A stretch of DNA of 28,550 nucleotides, taken from positions 1 to 28,550 of the forward strand of contig JBDLPS010000010.1 in assembly GCA_039800965.1 (NCBI GenBank), written 5' to 3'. Made by a program: the position numbers and the translations under genes. Below the pieces are notes generated by a model. That model was given only the letters and a program-made list of their open reading frames with translations. It was not told the origin of the DNA and did not search any database. Positions 16,092-23,785 of this stretch are shown piece after piece. The DNA is from ZC4RG30 sp039800965 (lineage in GTDB: Bacteria; Pseudomonadota; Gammaproteobacteria; Steroidobacterales; Steroidobacteraceae). Position 1 is the first letter of the stretch. The number at the start of each line of letters is the position of its first letter.

Positions 16092-16526
16092 TCAGGGAGC
16101 CGCCTTCGCGACGAGCCCCCACCACAAAACGACCGCCATCAGCAGCAACCCCAGCGCCAGCACCAGGCGCCACCGCGTGCGCGGCGGAGCTTTCGGCCCA
16201 CGGACCCGGGGCGGCCGCCAGTCCGTGATGCGCGGCGCACGGGTGAGATCCGGTTCGACCGACGATGCACCACTGGCCGCGAACAACGCCTGCAGGGGCC
16301 CGAAAGCCTCGCCAAGCAGGTCGGCGTAGCGCTTGAGGTGACCCCGTGCATACACCGGCGCACCGAGTTCCGAGAAACGCTCTTCCTCGAGGGCCTCGAG
16401 CACCCGCACGTCGACATGCAGCTTCGCAGCAGCCTCCGCAAGGGTCTGCCCGCTGCGCTCGCGCGCTGATTTGAGGATCGCACCGAGGCCCGGTGCCGGG
16501 GGGATGATGACCGGTTCCTTGCCCAT
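16092..16526 (-). CDS. rodZ: Short RodZ-like protein: HTH plus one membrane helix, no periplasmic domain
   Basis: The protein has 144 residues, whereas RodZ is usually about 300 or more. Residues 13-85 are the Xre-type helix-turn-helix domain characteristic of RodZ (LGAILKSARERSG; TLAEAAAKLHV; YARGHLKRYADLLG). A basic, proline-rich juxtamembrane segment (about 95-118) leads to one membrane helix at about 119-138, and the protein ends six residues later. The periplasmic DUF4115 domain of RodZ is missing. RodZ links MreB filaments to the wall-synthesis machinery; the HTH and helix are the parts that bind MreB, so a shape role is still plausible. The ATG overlaps the stop of the preceding frame (TGATG). 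The gene order rlmN-pilW-rodZ supports the assignment. Confidence 0.82.
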   Translation of the reverse strand: MGKEPVIIPPAPGLGAILKSARERSGQTLAEAAAKLHVDVRVLEALEEERFSELGAPVYARGHLKRYADLLGEAFGPLQALFAASGASSVEPDLTRAPRITDWRPPRVRGPKAPPRTRWRLVLALGLLLMAVVLWWGLVAKAAP

Positions 16527-18337
16527 CAGCTGTTTCCGCCGAGCAGTTGTGGCAGTGCGCGGGCCTGCGCGCTGTCAGGAAAATCACGCCGCAGGCGTCG
16601 GGCATAGCTCTCCGCGGCCGGGCGATCGCCGCGCGCGAGCGCAGCACGCGCACCCACCAGCAGCACGTCGGGCGCCACCAGTCCGATGGCGAGGTAACGG
16701 TCCACGACCTGGCCGGCCACATCCGCCGAACCCAGCTCGAGCTGAAGATCCGCCTGCTCGAATACCGCCGCGGCGTAATCCGGTCGCACGCGGATGGCTT
16801 CATCGAGGTAACGCACCGCCTCCCGGGACCGCTTGGCGGAACGCAGGCAAACCGCGGCGTTGGCAAGTGCAGCCCAAGGCGTCGCGTAGAGGCGATCCTT
16901 CGCGGCGAGGTCGAACTGGGCCAGCGCCTTGTCGACCTTGCCGTTGCGGCACAGGAAAACGGCGTAATTGTTGCGGACATCCGAGCTCGCCGGCGCCAGG
17001 CGCATCGCGAGCTCGTATTCTTCCTCGGCCTTCTGGGGCTTCTCCAGCCGCTCGTTCAGGAAGGCCAGCGCGGTGTGCACCTCCGCGCTCTTCGGCGCCT
17101 GCCTGAGCGCGCGGTCAAGCTTTTCCTTGGCGAGGGCGAGGTTTCCCTGCTGCATGTAGGCCACCCCCAACTGCACGTTGGCACGCGCAGCCTCCGGATT
17201 GGGCGCCTGCGCCGAGGCAACGCCGGCGGCCAACGCCGCGGCCGCCACGACGGCAATACGCTTGGCACCGAGGCGAGTGGTGGTGCGATCGATAACCTTG
17301 CCGACCAGTTGGCCGCAGGCCGCGTCGATATCGTCGCCGCGCGTGCGGCGGATCGTCGCCATGACGCCGCCCTTGAGCACCTGGTCGAGGAAAGCCTTGA
17401 TGGCCTCGGGCTTCGAGCGCCGATACGGCGAGCCCGGGAAGGGGTTGAAGGGGATCAGGTTCACCTTGGCAGGGTGGCCCTTCAGCAGCCGTGCGAGCGC
17501 GCGCGCCTGCGCGGGCGAATCGTTCACGCCGTCGAGCATCACGTATTCGAAGGTGACGCTGCGGCCGTTCTGTTCGTCGATGTAGTGCCAGCAGGCCTCG
17601 AGCAGTTCGGCGATGTTGTGGCGCCGGTTGATCGGCACCAGCTGGCTGCGCAGCTCGTCGTCCGGCGCGTGCAGCGACACGGCGAGCGCGACATTGCTCT
17701 CTTCGGCGAGCTTGTACATCTGCGGCACGAGGCCGCTCGTCGACAGCGTGAGCCGGCGACGGGAGAAATCGAACCCGAGATCGTCCAGCAGGATGCGCGT
17801 GGCCGGCACGACGTTGCGGAAATTGGCGAGCGGTTCGCCCATGCCCATCAGCACGATGTTGCTGATCATGCGGTCGTCGCCGGCCTGGAAACCCAGTTCC
17901 TTCTGCGCGAGGAATACCTGCCCCACGATTTCCGCGGCGGTCAGGTTGCGGTTGAAGCCCTGCTGCGCGGTGGAGCAGAAGCTGCAGTCCATGGCACAGC
18001 CGACCTGGGAGGAAATGCACAGCGTGGCGCGTTCGGCATCCGGGATGTAGACCATCTCGAAGCCCTGCGCGTTGTCCGCGCGGAGCATCCACTTCACCGT
18101 GCCGTCGGAAGAATCCTGCCGGGTGACGACCTCAGGCAGGGTGACGCAGGCCTCGGCCTTCAGCTGTTCGCGGAAGGCCTTGGCCAGGTCCGTCATCGCG
18201 TCGAAATCCGTCACGCCGCGCTTGTAGAGCCAGTTGAACAACTGGCGCGCGCGGAATGCCTTGCCGCCCCGCTCGAGGATCCAGGCCTCGAGTTCGGGAC
18301 GGGTCAGGCCGAGCAGGTTGACGCGTGACTCGGTCAC
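16526..18337 (-). CDS. rlmN: RlmN radical SAM methyltransferase fused in frame to a PilW/PilF-like TPR domain
   Basis: One uninterrupted frame of 603 residues. Residues 1-355 are a complete RlmN, which adds a methyl to C2 of A2503 in 23S rRNA and A37 of tRNAs: radical SAM cluster cysteines C114, C118, C121, plus the mechanistic pair C107 and C341. Where RlmN normally stops (VIDRT, about 352) the frame continues through TRLGAKRI into a hydrophobic stretch (361-375, ending GVASAQAP), then TPR repeats (about 383-600) like PilW/PilF, which helps type IV pilus secretin assembly. No ATG, and no GTG or TTG before the hydrophobic core, exists at the junction. The start is GTG 18337, 18 bases after ndk. 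Either a real fusion or a lost stop codon; the hydrophobic stretch resembles a relict signal peptide without a lipobox Cys. Both halves are confidently identified. Confidence 0.88.
   Translation of the reverse strand: MTESRVNLLGLTRPELEAWILERGGKAFRARQLFNWLYKRGVTDFDAMTDLAKAFREQLKAEACVTLPEVVTRQDSSDGTVKWMLRADNAQGFEMVYIPDAERATLCISSQVGCAMDCSFCSTAQQGFNRNLTAAEIVGQVFLAQKELGFQAGDDRMISNIVLMGMGEPLANFRNVVPATRILLDDLGFDFSRRRLTLSTSGLVPQMYKLAEESNVALAVSLHAPDDELRSQLVPINRRHNIAELLEACWHYIDEQNGRSVTFEYVMLDGVNDSPAQARALARLLKGHPAKVNLIPFNPFPGSPYRRSKPEAIKAFLDQVLKGGVMATIRRTRGDDIDAACGQLVGKVIDRTTTRLGAKRIAVVAAAALAAGVASAQAPNPEAARANVQLGVAYMQQGNLALAKEKLDRALRQAPKSAEVHTALAFLNERLEKPQKAEEEYELAMRLAPASSDVRNNYAVFLCRNGKVDKALAQFDLAAKDRLYATPWAALANAAVCLRSAKRSREAVRYLDEAIRVRPDYAAAVFEQADLQLELGSADVAGQVVDRYLAIGLVAPDVLLVGARAALARGDRPAAESYARRLRRDFPDSAQARALPQLLGGNS
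17206..17290 (-). other. Junction between RlmN and TPR parts of the fused gene
   Basis: This segment codes for residues about 350-378: the end of RlmN, a basic stretch (R355, K359, R360), then the hydrophobic AVVAAAALAAG-type core and an ASA-Q site. In separate-gene relatives an RlmN stop and a pilW start would be expected here. Neither is present. The only candidate initiators are a GTG inside the hydrophobic core and an ATT just before it, both without a Shine-Dalgarno. Confidence 0.6.
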
Positions 18338-18355
18338 GTCATCTCACGCCCGCGT

Positions 18356-18781
18356 TCAGCGGGTGTGGATTTCCGTCTGCGCGAAGAAGTACGCGATCTC
18401 GATCGCGGCATTCTCGAGCGAGTCGGAGCCGTGCACCGTATTCGCCTCGATGCTCTCGGCGAGGTCGGCGCGAATGGTGCCCTTGTCGGCCTTCTTCGGG
18501 TCCGTGGCACCCATGATCTCGCGGTTCTTGAGGACGGCGTTCTCGCCCTCCAGGACCTGCAGCATCACGGGGCCCGAAATCATGTAGGCCACGAGGTCGT
18601 TGAAGAACGGACGCGCCTTGTGGACGGCGTAGAAGCCTTCGGCTTCGGCCTTCGACAGATGCACCAGCTTGGAGGCGACGATCTTGAGGCCGGCGGCCTC
18701 GAAACGACGGTAGACCTCGCCGATCAGGTTGCGGGCAACGCCATCGGGCTTAACGATCGAAAAAGTGCGCTCGAGCGCCAT
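18356..18781 (-). CDS. ndk: Nucleoside diphosphate kinase
   Basis: The protein has 141 residues, the standard length. It balances nucleoside triphosphate pools by transferring the ATP gamma-phosphate through a phospho-His, here H117 in NTVHGSDS. The N-terminal ERTFSIVKPDGV and the FFNDLV and ISGPV blocks are typical. I start at ATG 18781 rather than five codons upstream because GGTGGAG lies about nine bases before it and MALERT is the family N-terminus. A TAGAAT box 34 bases upstream may be its promoter. It is the first gene of a run on the same strand continuing with the rlmN fusion 18 bases later. Confidence 0.98.
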   Translation of the reverse strand: MALERTFSIVKPDGVARNLIGEVYRRFEAAGLKIVASKLVHLSKAEAEGFYAVHKARPFFNDLVAYMISGPVMLQVLEGENAVLKNREIMGATDPKKADKGTIRADLAESIEANTVHGSDSLENAAIEIAYFFAQTEIHTR

Positions 18782-18814
18782 GGGACAGGACTCCACCTTG
18801 AGGAAAAGCCCTTG

Positions 18815-18820
18815 ATTCTA
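18815..18820 (-). promoter_or_regulatory. Candidate -10 box of ndk
   Basis: TAGAAT on the minus strand (five of six matches) lies in the 68-base gap between iscA and ndk, leaving a leader of about 27 bases that contains the ndk ribosome binding site. No good -35 is visible at 15-18 bases, so only the -10 is called. Confidence 0.35.
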
Positions 18821-18849
18821 CCCTTTCCGGGGCAGCAATTGCGGCGCCT

Positions 18850-19173
18850 TCAGACGTGGAAGCTCTCGCCGCAGCCGCACTCCCCCGTCACGTTGGGGTT
18901 CTGGAACCGGAATGCCTCGTTCAAGCCCTGTCGCACGAAATCGACGGTGGTGCCGTCCAGGACCGGGAGGCTGTCCGGATCCACGAGGACCTTGACTCCC
19001 CTGTCCTCGAAAACCAGGTCCGTCGGCCCCGCCTCGTCCGCGTAATCGATCACATAGGCGAAACCGGAACAGCCGGATTTGCGCACCCCGAGGCGCAGGC
19101 CCAGGCCACGGCCGCGGGCGGCCAGGAAGTTGCGGATGCGTTCTGCGGCGGAATCGGTCAGGTAGATGGCCAT
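18850..19173 (-). CDS. iscA: Iron-sulfur cluster assembly protein IscA
   Basis: The protein has 107 residues, exactly the E. coli IscA length, and is clearly more like IscA than ErpA or SufA. The three cluster/iron-binding cysteines are C35 in SGCSG and C99/C101 in the closing ECGCGESFHV. A-type carriers pass Fe-S clusters to apoproteins, notably 4Fe-4S targets. It starts at ATG 19173, 18 bases after the cysteine desulfurase fusion. In the standard isc operon iscU would stand between iscS and iscA; here that place is taken by the C-terminal part of the fused desulfurase. hscB, hscA, fdx and iscX, expected next, are absent, and ndk follows instead. Confidence 0.97.
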   Translation of the reverse strand: MAIYLTDSAAERIRNFLAARGRGLGLRLGVRKSGCSGFAYVIDYADEAGPTDLVFEDRGVKVLVDPDSLPVLDGTTVDFVRQGLNEAFRFQNPNVTGECGCGESFHV

Positions 19174-19191
19174 GGGATATCCGGTGGTGGA

Positions 19192-20667
19192 TCAGGCCCG
19201 CGCGGCACGCAGGGCATCTTCGATGATGAGCATGCGCCCGAGTTTTTCAACCGGGGCGCCGACGGCCACCCGCCAGGATTCCGGGGAACCCGGCGCGGGC
19301 GCCGCCTCCGGCAGTCCCCGCAAGGACTCGGCGACGTGTGCACAGGCGGCAAGGACGTGGGGACAAGCATAGGCCTGGAATCGGACGTCCGCGATACGAC
19401 CGGATTTGATGCAAAGCAACAAACGAACCCAGGTACCGAGGCGCGAGGCGCCAGCCTCTCCGATACGCAGGCGGACGCCCTCCCCCTGCCAGTCGGCTAC
19501 CGGCAGGGGTCGATGGGGCGAAAGCGCCCGCAGGCGCTCCAGTTCACGCCGTACCGCCGTCAGGGCGACATCGACCGCGGCTTCCGGTGTCCCCCGACCG
19601 AAACTGAAGCGCAGCGAGGCCTGCGCGAGCTGGGTGTCGCGGCCGAGCGCGCGCAGCACGAAGGACGGTTCGCCGCTGGCCGAGTTGCAGGCAGAACCCG
19701 TGGACAGCGCCAGTTCCGGCAGGCCAGCAAAGAGACTCTCGCCTTCCACGTCCTCGAAGGACAGGTTCAGGATGGCTGGCGAACGGTGGACACGATCGCC
19801 GTTGAACACCACGCCGGGCAGTGATTCGAGGCCCGCCTGCAGGCGGTCGCGGAGGGCCGCCACGCGCGATGCGGCCTCGGCACGCTCGTTCAGCACGCGC
19901 TCGCAGGCCAACCCGAATCCGGCGATCTGATGGACCGGCAGCGTGCCGGAACGCAGCCCTCGCTCCTGCCCGCCCCCGAGGATCAGGGGATCGAGGCCGC
20001 CACGGCGGCGGGGCGCGACCACCAGCGCTCCGACGCCGGGGGGGCCGCCCAGCTTGTGTGCGCTGATCGAAAGGTAGTCGATACCCGCCATGTCCAGAGG
20101 CAACCATCCGGCCGACTGGGCCGCATCGACATGCAGCGCGATGCCACGCGTCGCGCAGCACGCGGCGATGCCGGCGATGTCCTGGACGACGCCGGTCTCG
20201 TTGTTGACGTGCAGCAGGCTGGCGAGGCGCGTCTCCGGGCGCAGCGCGGCCTCGAAGCGGGCCAGTTCGATGCGGCCTGTCGGCCCGGGCTGCAGGACGC
20301 TGGCCCGGACACCATCGCGCTCGAGCCGGGCAACGGGGGCAAGCACGGCCTTGTGCTCGGTGGACAAGGTCACCACATGCGCACCCTGCCTCTGTGCGAC
20401 GGGCAAACCACGGAAGTGGCCGAGGATCGCGAGGTTGTTGGCCTCGGTGGCACCGGAGGTGAAGACGACGCAGGAGGGATCGGCACCGACCAGCGCCGCC
20501 ACCTGCGCGCGCGCGGCGTCGACGAGAGTCGCCGCACGCCGGCCCGGAGGATGGTTCGATCCGGGATTGCCGAGCGGCTCGGCCAGCAGCTGCGCCATCA
20601 GCGCCGCGACGGTCGGATCGACGGGCGTCGTCGCCGCATGATCGAGATAGACGGGCGCTTCGTTCAC
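19192..20667 (-). CDS. iscS: Cysteine desulfurase (IscS-like) fused to a degenerate IscU-like domain
   Basis: The protein has 491 residues; IscS alone is about 400. Residues 1-385 form the PLP-dependent desulfurase: N-terminal YLDHAATTP, H105, PLP lysine K205 in SAHKLGG, and the persulfide cysteine C327 in STGSACNSASGEPS. It should release sulfur from cysteine for Fe-S clusters or tRNA thiolation. Residues about 396-491 align with IscU: GRIADVRFQAYAC matches the IscU strand with its second ligand Cys (C435), and the last helix IIEDALRAA matches the end. The other ligands are replaced: first Cys by L410, Asp39 by T412, His105/Cys106 by G477/R478. The tail therefore cannot bind a cluster as IscU does. 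The start GTG 20667 overlaps the trmJ stop (GTGA). Synteny trmJ-iscS-(iscU)-iscA supports the origin of the fusion. Confidence 0.9.
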   Translation of the reverse strand: MNEAPVYLDHAATTPVDPTVAALMAQLLAEPLGNPGSNHPPGRRAATLVDAARAQVAALVGADPSCVVFTSGATEANNLAILGHFRGLPVAQRQGAHVVTLSTEHKAVLAPVARLERDGVRASVLQPGPTGRIELARFEAALRPETRLASLLHVNNETGVVQDIAGIAACCATRGIALHVDAAQSAGWLPLDMAGIDYLSISAHKLGGPPGVGALVVAPRRRGGLDPLILGGGQERGLRSGTLPVHQIAGFGLACERVLNERAEAASRVAALRDRLQAGLESLPGVVFNGDRVHRSPAILNLSFEDVEGESLFAGLPELALSTGSACNSASGEPSFVLRALGRDTQLAQASLRFSFGRGTPEAAVDVALTAVRRELERLRALSPHRPLPVADWQGEGVRLRIGEAGASRLGTWVRLLLCIKSGRIADVRFQAYACPHVLAACAHVAESLRGLPEAAPAPGSPESWRVAVGAPVEKLGRMLIIEDALRAARA

Positions 20668-21431
20668 CGCGGTCCGCCGGCCATGCGGCGGCGGTTCTGC
20701 ACGGCCGTGAGGAATCCGCGCAGGATGTTCACTTCGTTCGCGTCGAGTTCGGCGCGGTTCAGGAAACGGCGTATGCGGTTCATCAGATGGGTGCCGCTTT
20801 GCGTACGGTCGCGGAAATCCACTTCGTCCATCGCCTGCTTCAGGTGGTCGTAGAGACGCTCCATGTCGGCCGCGTCCGCCAGCGGCACCTCGCGCGGCAC
20901 GGAAGGCGCGCCAGCAGCCCCCCGGCGGGCCATGAGGATCTCGTAGGCGATGAGCTGTGCGGCCATCGCGATGTTGAGCGACTCGTAGTCGGGATTGGCC
21001 GGGATACGCAGCAAGGCATGCGCCGATTGGAGCTGATCGTTGGTCAACCCGAAGCGCTCGGTGCCGAACAATACCGCGACGGACTGGCCAGGCGGAGCGG
21101 CACGCGCCTCCTCCACCAGTCGCAAGGCGGCCTCGCGGACCTCGTATACCCGGAATACCTGGTCGCGCTCCCGGGCCGTGGTTGCCATCACGAAGCCGCA
21201 GCCCTGCAGCGCTTCGGCCAGCGTCGGCACCACGCGCGCCCGCGCCAGCACGTCGTCAGCGCCCGATGCCCGCGCCGTGGCTTCCGGATCCGGGAACTGG
21301 CGGGGATTCACGAGGACGAGTTCCGACAGCGCCATGTTCTTCATGGCGCGCGCCACCGCACCGATGTTGCCGGGGTGGCTGGTGTCGACAAGCACGAAAC
21401 GCAGGTCTATCGGCGGCAGGCTGGGGGTCAT
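20664..21431 (-). CDS. trmJ: tRNA (cytidine/uridine-32-2'-O)-methyltransferase TrmJ
   Basis: The protein has 255 residues, close to E. coli TrmJ (about 246). It is a SPOUT-class methyltransferase that 2'-O-methylates position 32 in several tRNAs. The N-terminal LVDTSHPGNIGAVARAMKNM block, the SAM-binding motif GTERFGLTN (123-131) and the knot motif NPDYESLNIAMAAQ (146-159) are all present; the C-terminal helical region ends in LRGFLTAVQNRRR. The start is ATG 21431; an in-frame ATG at 21452 would add seven residues. No Shine-Dalgarno lies before 21431, and a TAGAAT box ends seven bases upstream. The neighbour suhB is divergent, as in E. coli. Confidence 0.96.
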   Translation of the reverse strand: MTPSLPPIDLRFVLVDTSHPGNIGAVARAMKNMALSELVLVNPRQFPDPEATARASGADDVLARARVVPTLAEALQGCGFVMATTARERDQVFRVYEVREAALRLVEEARAAPPGQSVAVLFGTERFGLTNDQLQSAHALLRIPANPDYESLNIAMAAQLIAYEILMARRGAAGAPSVPREVPLADAADMERLYDHLKQAMDEVDFRDRTQSGTHLMNRIRRFLNRAELDANEVNILRGFLTAVQNRRRMAGGPR

Positions 21432-21438
21432 CGGTGGT

Positions 21439-21444
21439 ATTCTA
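21439..21444 (-). promoter_or_regulatory. Candidate -10 box of trmJ-iscS-iscA
   Basis: TAGAAT on the minus strand (five of six) ends seven bases before the trmJ ATG. At normal spacing the transcript would begin at or next to the ATG. No clear -35 is seen. The 51-base gap also has to carry the suhB promoter on the other strand; TATTCT at 21438-21443 (+) overlaps this site and could serve that gene. Confidence 0.3.
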
Positions 21445-21482
21445 GCGTCCATCCCCGCTCCGCCGGGCTCTGGTTCTTTACC

Positions 21483-22307
21483 ATGCATCCATTCGTCAAT
21501 ACCGCCGTGCGCGCGGCCCGCAAGGCCGGCGACACCATCGCCCGCGCGATGTCGCGACTCGAAGGCATCGAATCGTCGGCCAAGGGCCTGAACGACTTCG
21601 TCACCAACATCGACCATGCAGCGGAGGCCGACATCATCGGCATCCTGCGCACCGCCTACCCGCACCACGCCTTCCTCGCCGAGGAAAGCGGGGCGTTCGG
21701 CAACGCCGACACGACCTGGATCATCGATCCGCTCGACGGCACGACGAACTTCATGCATGGCTTCCCGCAGTTCGCGGTATCGATCGCCTGCCAGGTGCGC
21801 GACCAGATCGAGCACGCGGTGGTCTATGACCCCATGCGGCAGGAAATCTTCACGGCCTCCCGCGGAAGCGGCGCCTACCTCGAGAACCGCCGCCTGCGCG
21901 TCAGCAAGCAGCGCACGCTGCAAGGGTCGCTTATCGGCACGGGCTTCCCGTACCGGGAAAACCTGCATTACCTCGACCCCTACATGGGCATGCTCAAGGC
22001 GGTCATGCAGAGCGCCTCGGGCGTGCGGCGGCCGGGAGCAGCGGCACTGGACCTCGCCTATGTCGCCGCGGGGCGGACGGACGGTTTCTTCGAGATCGGG
22101 CTGAAAGCCTGGGATACGGCCGCGGGCACGCTGCTGATCCGCGAGGCCGGCGGACTCGTGGGCACGCTGGACGGCGCCGAGTACAAACAGAATGGCAACA
22201 TCGTCGCGGGCAACCCGCGGGTGTTCATGCAACTGGTGGAGGCGATCTCCCCCCACCTGCCGGCGGCCCTGCGCGAGGGCACGCCGACCACGGATCCGGC
22301 GGGCTGA
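21483..22307 (+). CDS. suhB: Inositol-1-monophosphatase family protein SuhB
   Basis: The protein has 274 residues. The Mg-dependent phosphatase signature is complete: E67 in AEESG, D82 and D85 in IDPLDGTTNF, and the late WDTAAG aspartate near 210. The protein matches E. coli SuhB along its length, including NDFVTNIDHAAE, VVYDPMR and NIVAGNPRV. SuhB dephosphorylates inositol-1-phosphate and also takes part in the NusA/NusB antitermination complex for rRNA synthesis. The start is ATG 21483 without a clear Shine-Dalgarno. It is divergent from trmJ, as in enterics, and its stop is one base from the stop of the convergent permease gene. Confidence 0.96.
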   Translation: MHPFVNTAVRAARKAGDTIARAMSRLEGIESSAKGLNDFVTNIDHAAEADIIGILRTAYPHHAFLAEESGAFGNADTTWIIDPLDGTTNFMHGFPQFAVSIACQVRDQIEHAVVYDPMRQEIFTASRGSGAYLENRRLRVSKQRTLQGSLIGTGFPYRENLHYLDPYMGMLKAVMQSASGVRRPGAAALDLAYVAAGRTDGFFEIGLKAWDTAAGTLLIREAGGLVGTLDGAEYKQNGNIVAGNPRVFMQLVEAISPHLPAALREGTPTTDPAG

Positions 22308-22308
22308 T

Positions 22309-23757
22309 TCAGTCCGCGGTGGCGGTACCGTTCGCCAGATGCGAATGGCGCCGCCCGTACAGGCCGTAGACCACGAGCCCGATCGCAGCCCAACCGAAGA
22401 ACAGCTTGATCGTGTAGGCACCGAGGCTGACGAAGAGCAGCGCGCATCCCGCCATGGCAAGCGGGCCGACCACCCAGATGAAGGGCGTGCGGAAACTGCG
22501 CGGCTGGGCCGGTTGCGTCCGGCGCAGGACCATCACTCCCAGGGCAACGACGAAAAACGCGAACAGCGTGCCGGAGTTCGAGATATCGGCCAGCATGCCG
22601 ACCGGGAACAGCCCGGCGAACAGTGCCACCACCACGCCCGTCGCCATGGTCACCACATGCGGGGTGTGGAAGCGCGGATGGATGCGCGCGAAAGCCGACG
22701 GCATCAGTCCGTCGCGGGCCATCGTGAACAGGATGCGCGTCTGGCCGAACATCATCATCAGCACTACGGACGGCAGCGCGATGATGGCCGCCGCGGCAAC
22801 CCAGTTGCCGACCTGGGGCCACCCGAGCTGACGCAGCACGAAAGCCAGCGGCTCCTTCGACTCCGACAACGCACCACCGGGCTGGGCGCCAACGGCGCCG
22901 GTCGCGGCATAGGCCACCAGCAGGTAGAAGGCCGTGCAGATCACCAGCGAGCCGATCAGGCCGAGCGGCACGTTGCGCTGCGGGTTCTCGGTTTCCTCGG
23001 CGGCGGTCGACACGGCATCGAACCCGACGTAGGCGAAGAAGATGGAAGCGGCGGCACCCAGCACGCCTACGCCGGACAGGGGCGTACCCCAGCCGTTGGG
23101 GAACATCGGCTGGAAGTTCACGTGGCTGACGGCGGGCAAGGCGATCGCGATGAACGCACTGAGCGCAGCGATCTTCACCACCACCAGCACGGCGGTGAAC
23201 TTGGCGCTGCGCGACGTGCCGATCACCAGCAGCCAGGTGACGAAGATCGACACGAGGAAGGCGAGCAGGTTGAACCCGCCGGCAACCCTGCTGCCGTCGG
23301 CCAGCGTGACCGTATCGCCGGGGCCGGCGGTCAGCATGGGCGGCAGGCCGTGCCCGATGCTGTGGAGGAATCCGTTGATGTAACCGGACCATCCCACGGC
23401 CACCGCACCGGCCGCCACCGCGTACTCGAGAATCAGCGCCCAGCCCACCATCCAGGCGACCAGTTCGCCGAGCACGGCATAACTGTAGGTGTAGGCCGAA
23501 CCCGAGACGGGAACCATCGACGCGATCTCGGCGTAGATCAGCGCGGTCAAGAGGCAGACGACCGCGGCGATGACGAAAGACCACATCATGCCGGGGCCGG
23601 CCTTGTTGGCGGCGACGGCGGTGAGCACGAAGATGCCGGTGCCGATGACGGCACCGATGCCCAGCATGGTGAGGGACCAGGCGCCCAGCTGGCGCTTCAA
23701 TGACCGCTTCTCGGCGGTTTCGAGGATCAGGCTCAGCGGCTTGGTGCGCCAGGTCAT
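22309..23757 (-). CDS. APC-family amino-acid permease (cationic amino-acid transporter-like)
   Basis: The protein has 482 residues, an inner-membrane protein with about 12 hydrophobic segments in the LeuT-type fold. TM1 contains the substrate-binding GIGAVIGTGIF (33-43); the loop AEETENPQRNVP and the block GQTRILFTMARDG are typical of the CAT/YfnA-like group, which imports amino acids with protons. The substrate cannot be fixed from sequence; the C-terminal extra helices fit the CAT subgroup. The start is ATG 23757 with AAGGGGG about nine bases upstream. It stands downstream of the tgt-terC run but has a 75-base gap with its own -10-like box, so it is probably transcribed separately. Confidence 0.93.
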   Translation of the reverse strand: MTWRTKPLSLILETAEKRSLKRQLGAWSLTMLGIGAVIGTGIFVLTAVAANKAGPGMMWSFVIAAVVCLLTALIYAEIASMVPVSGSAYTYSYAVLGELVAWMVGWALILEYAVAAGAVAVGWSGYINGFLHSIGHGLPPMLTAGPGDTVTLADGSRVAGGFNLLAFLVSIFVTWLLVIGTSRSAKFTAVLVVVKIAALSAFIAIALPAVSHVNFQPMFPNGWGTPLSGVGVLGAAASIFFAYVGFDAVSTAAEETENPQRNVPLGLIGSLVICTAFYLLVAYAATGAVGAQPGGALSESKEPLAFVLRQLGWPQVGNWVAAAAIIALPSVVLMMMFGQTRILFTMARDGLMPSAFARIHPRFHTPHVVTMATGVVVALFAGLFPVGMLADISNSGTLFAFFVVALGVMVLRRTQPAQPRSFRTPFIWVVGPLAMAGCALLFVSLGAYTIKLFFGWAAIGLVVYGLYGRRHSHLANGTATAD

Positions 23758-23785
23758 TGCGGATGCCCCCTTGGTTTATCGGCCG

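Noticed and set aside
17056..17268. Separate pilW start in another frame at the fusion junction
   Set aside because: The +1 frame beginning GTG 17268 gives an Arg/Pro-rich peptide unlike TPR proteins, so it does not restore an independent pilW.
22301..22315. Possible terminator between suhB and the convergent permease
   Set aside because: Stop codons are one base apart and I see no hairpin with a T-tract near them.
22192..23703. 503-codon + strand frame opposite the permease, rich in His, Gln and Asp
   Set aside because: Antisense shadow of membrane-helix codons (hydrophobic codons read as His/Gln/Asp on the other strand). No start context or domain.
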